Shown here in pieces: positions 11,861 through 12,276 of a DNA stretch of 12,276 nucleotides. Each line of letters starts with the position of its first letter. Positions within the stretch are counted from its first letter, which is position 1. Both the position numbers and the translations under genes were made by a program. The stretch lies in contig CABRZL010000057.1 of assembly GCA_902475435.1 (NCBI GenBank), positions 1 to 12,276 of the forward strand. The letters run 5' to 3'. The notes under the pieces are model-generated. The model did not search any database and was not told where the DNA came from. It saw only the letters and a list, made by a program, of their open reading frames with translations. This stretch comes from an uncultured Eubacteriales bacterium (lineage in GTDB: Bacteria > Bacillota > Clostridia > Oscillospirales > Oscillospiraceae).

Positions 11861-12276
11861 ATGCGAGAACACAAGAATTTCTGGGACAGAAATGCAGGTC
11901 TGTATGACTGCTTTATGCGAAAAGACAGGGCAGTATACGAGAAAATGTATGAGCTGATCCGTCCGGTCGTGAAAGACAAAACAGTGCTGGAGGTGGCTAC
12001 CGGAACGGGACTGATCGCCAAGCACATCGTAAAAGCAGCGGCACACATCGAGGCGACGGATGCCTCTCCGGAAATGATTACAGAGGCCAAACGGGGGAAT
12101 TACTCTGCGAAGCTGCGTTTTTCCGTGCAGGATATGTTTTCTCTGCCATACGCGAGCAAATCATTCGATGTGGTAATCGTATCAAACGCACTGCACATTG
12201 TGCCTCAGCCAGAAAAATCACTGCGAGAGATCAAACGGGTGCTGAAGGATGACGGTGTGCTAATCGCGCCCACCTT
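11861..12276 (+). CDS. Class I SAM-dependent methyltransferase, N-terminal part
   Basis: The gene starts at ATG 11861, 8 bases after GGAG (11849-11852), and runs off the window after 138 codons. Visible motifs are the class I methyltransferase ones: motif I VLEVATGTGLIAKHIV (residues 43-58) with the glycine-rich SAM loop, motif II acid in HIEATDASPEMI, and FDVVIVSNALHIVPQPEKSL for motif IV, followed by EIKRVLKDDGVLI. The order and spacing fit the Methyltransf_11/UbiE-like group. The substrate cannot be assigned. The operator-like palindromes upstream suggest metal-regulated expression, and the gene lies behind a terminator, so it is separate from the reductase operons. Confidence 0.9.
   Translation, partial: MREHKNFWDRNAGLYDCFMRKDRAVYEKMYELIRPVVKDKTVLEVATGTGLIAKHIVKAAAHIEATDASPEMITEAKRGNYSAKLRFSVQDMFSLPYASKSFDVVIVSNALHIVPQPEKSLREIKRVLKDDGVLIAPT

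Overview
The window looks like chromosomal DNA of a low-to-intermediate GC Gram-positive anaerobe of the Clostridia, probably a gut Oscillospiraceae/Lachnospiraceae-type organism. This is inferred from strong AGGAGG-type ribosome binding sites, short tightly packed operons, lipoprotein signal peptides, flavodoxin-type lipoproteins and an IS605-type element. No rRNA, tRNA or CRISPR array is visible, and the species cannot be named from the sequence.

Layout. (1) Positions 1-317 are the right end of an IS200/IS605-family element: the last 55 codons of TnpB (zinc ribbon and RuvC-III motif), a structured stretch that should be the omega-RNA region, and a terminal hairpin ending in TCAA. It abuts a small helix-turn-helix gene whose native start is missing (304-516). 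That gene overlaps a LysR-family regulator (509-1408). (2) 1418-4343 is a first operon: a decayed lipoprotein esterase, a YqhD-like iron-dependent alcohol/aldehyde dehydrogenase, an exported flavodoxin lipoprotein and a truncated second flavodoxin. It ends at a hairpin terminator. (3) 4399-8885 is a block of reductases: an AKR13-like aldo-keto reductase, a SnoaL-like protein, then, behind its own promoter, an AKR5/DkgA-like reductase, flavin reductase-like protein, cupin, carboxymuconolactone decarboxylase-like protein and RibD C-terminal-domain reductase, closed by a terminator. (4) 8906-11599 is another unit: a second DkgA-like AKR, a flavodoxin stub, a 5'-truncated esterase, an iron-sulfur-flavoprotein-like reductase and a stub of what looks like a DUF4405 protein. 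(5) 11583-12276 holds an orphan promoter, a decayed stretch, a terminator, two inverted repeats resembling DtxR/IdeR-type operators, and the start of a SAM-dependent methyltransferase that runs off the window.

The most interesting signal is not a gene. The same promoter module occurs three times (1418-1480, 4392-4454, 8906-8968). It has a conserved upstream box, the identical 11-mer GAGACTTCTGT, exactly 17 bp, TAYAAT, and AATCA at the same offset. One copy precedes each of three operons, two of which begin with (or are dominated by) YqhD/AKR-type aldehyde reductases, and all lie downstream of the single LysR gene. This suggests a local LysR regulon for reducing reactive carbonyls or electrophiles, analogous in logic to E. 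coli yqhC-yqhD-dkgA but with a different regulator class. The exact inducer and substrates cannot be read from the sequence.

A second theme is decay. At least five genes are cut short or internally deleted while their neighbours stay intact, and an IS605-type element has landed directly at the 5' end of the regulator operon.
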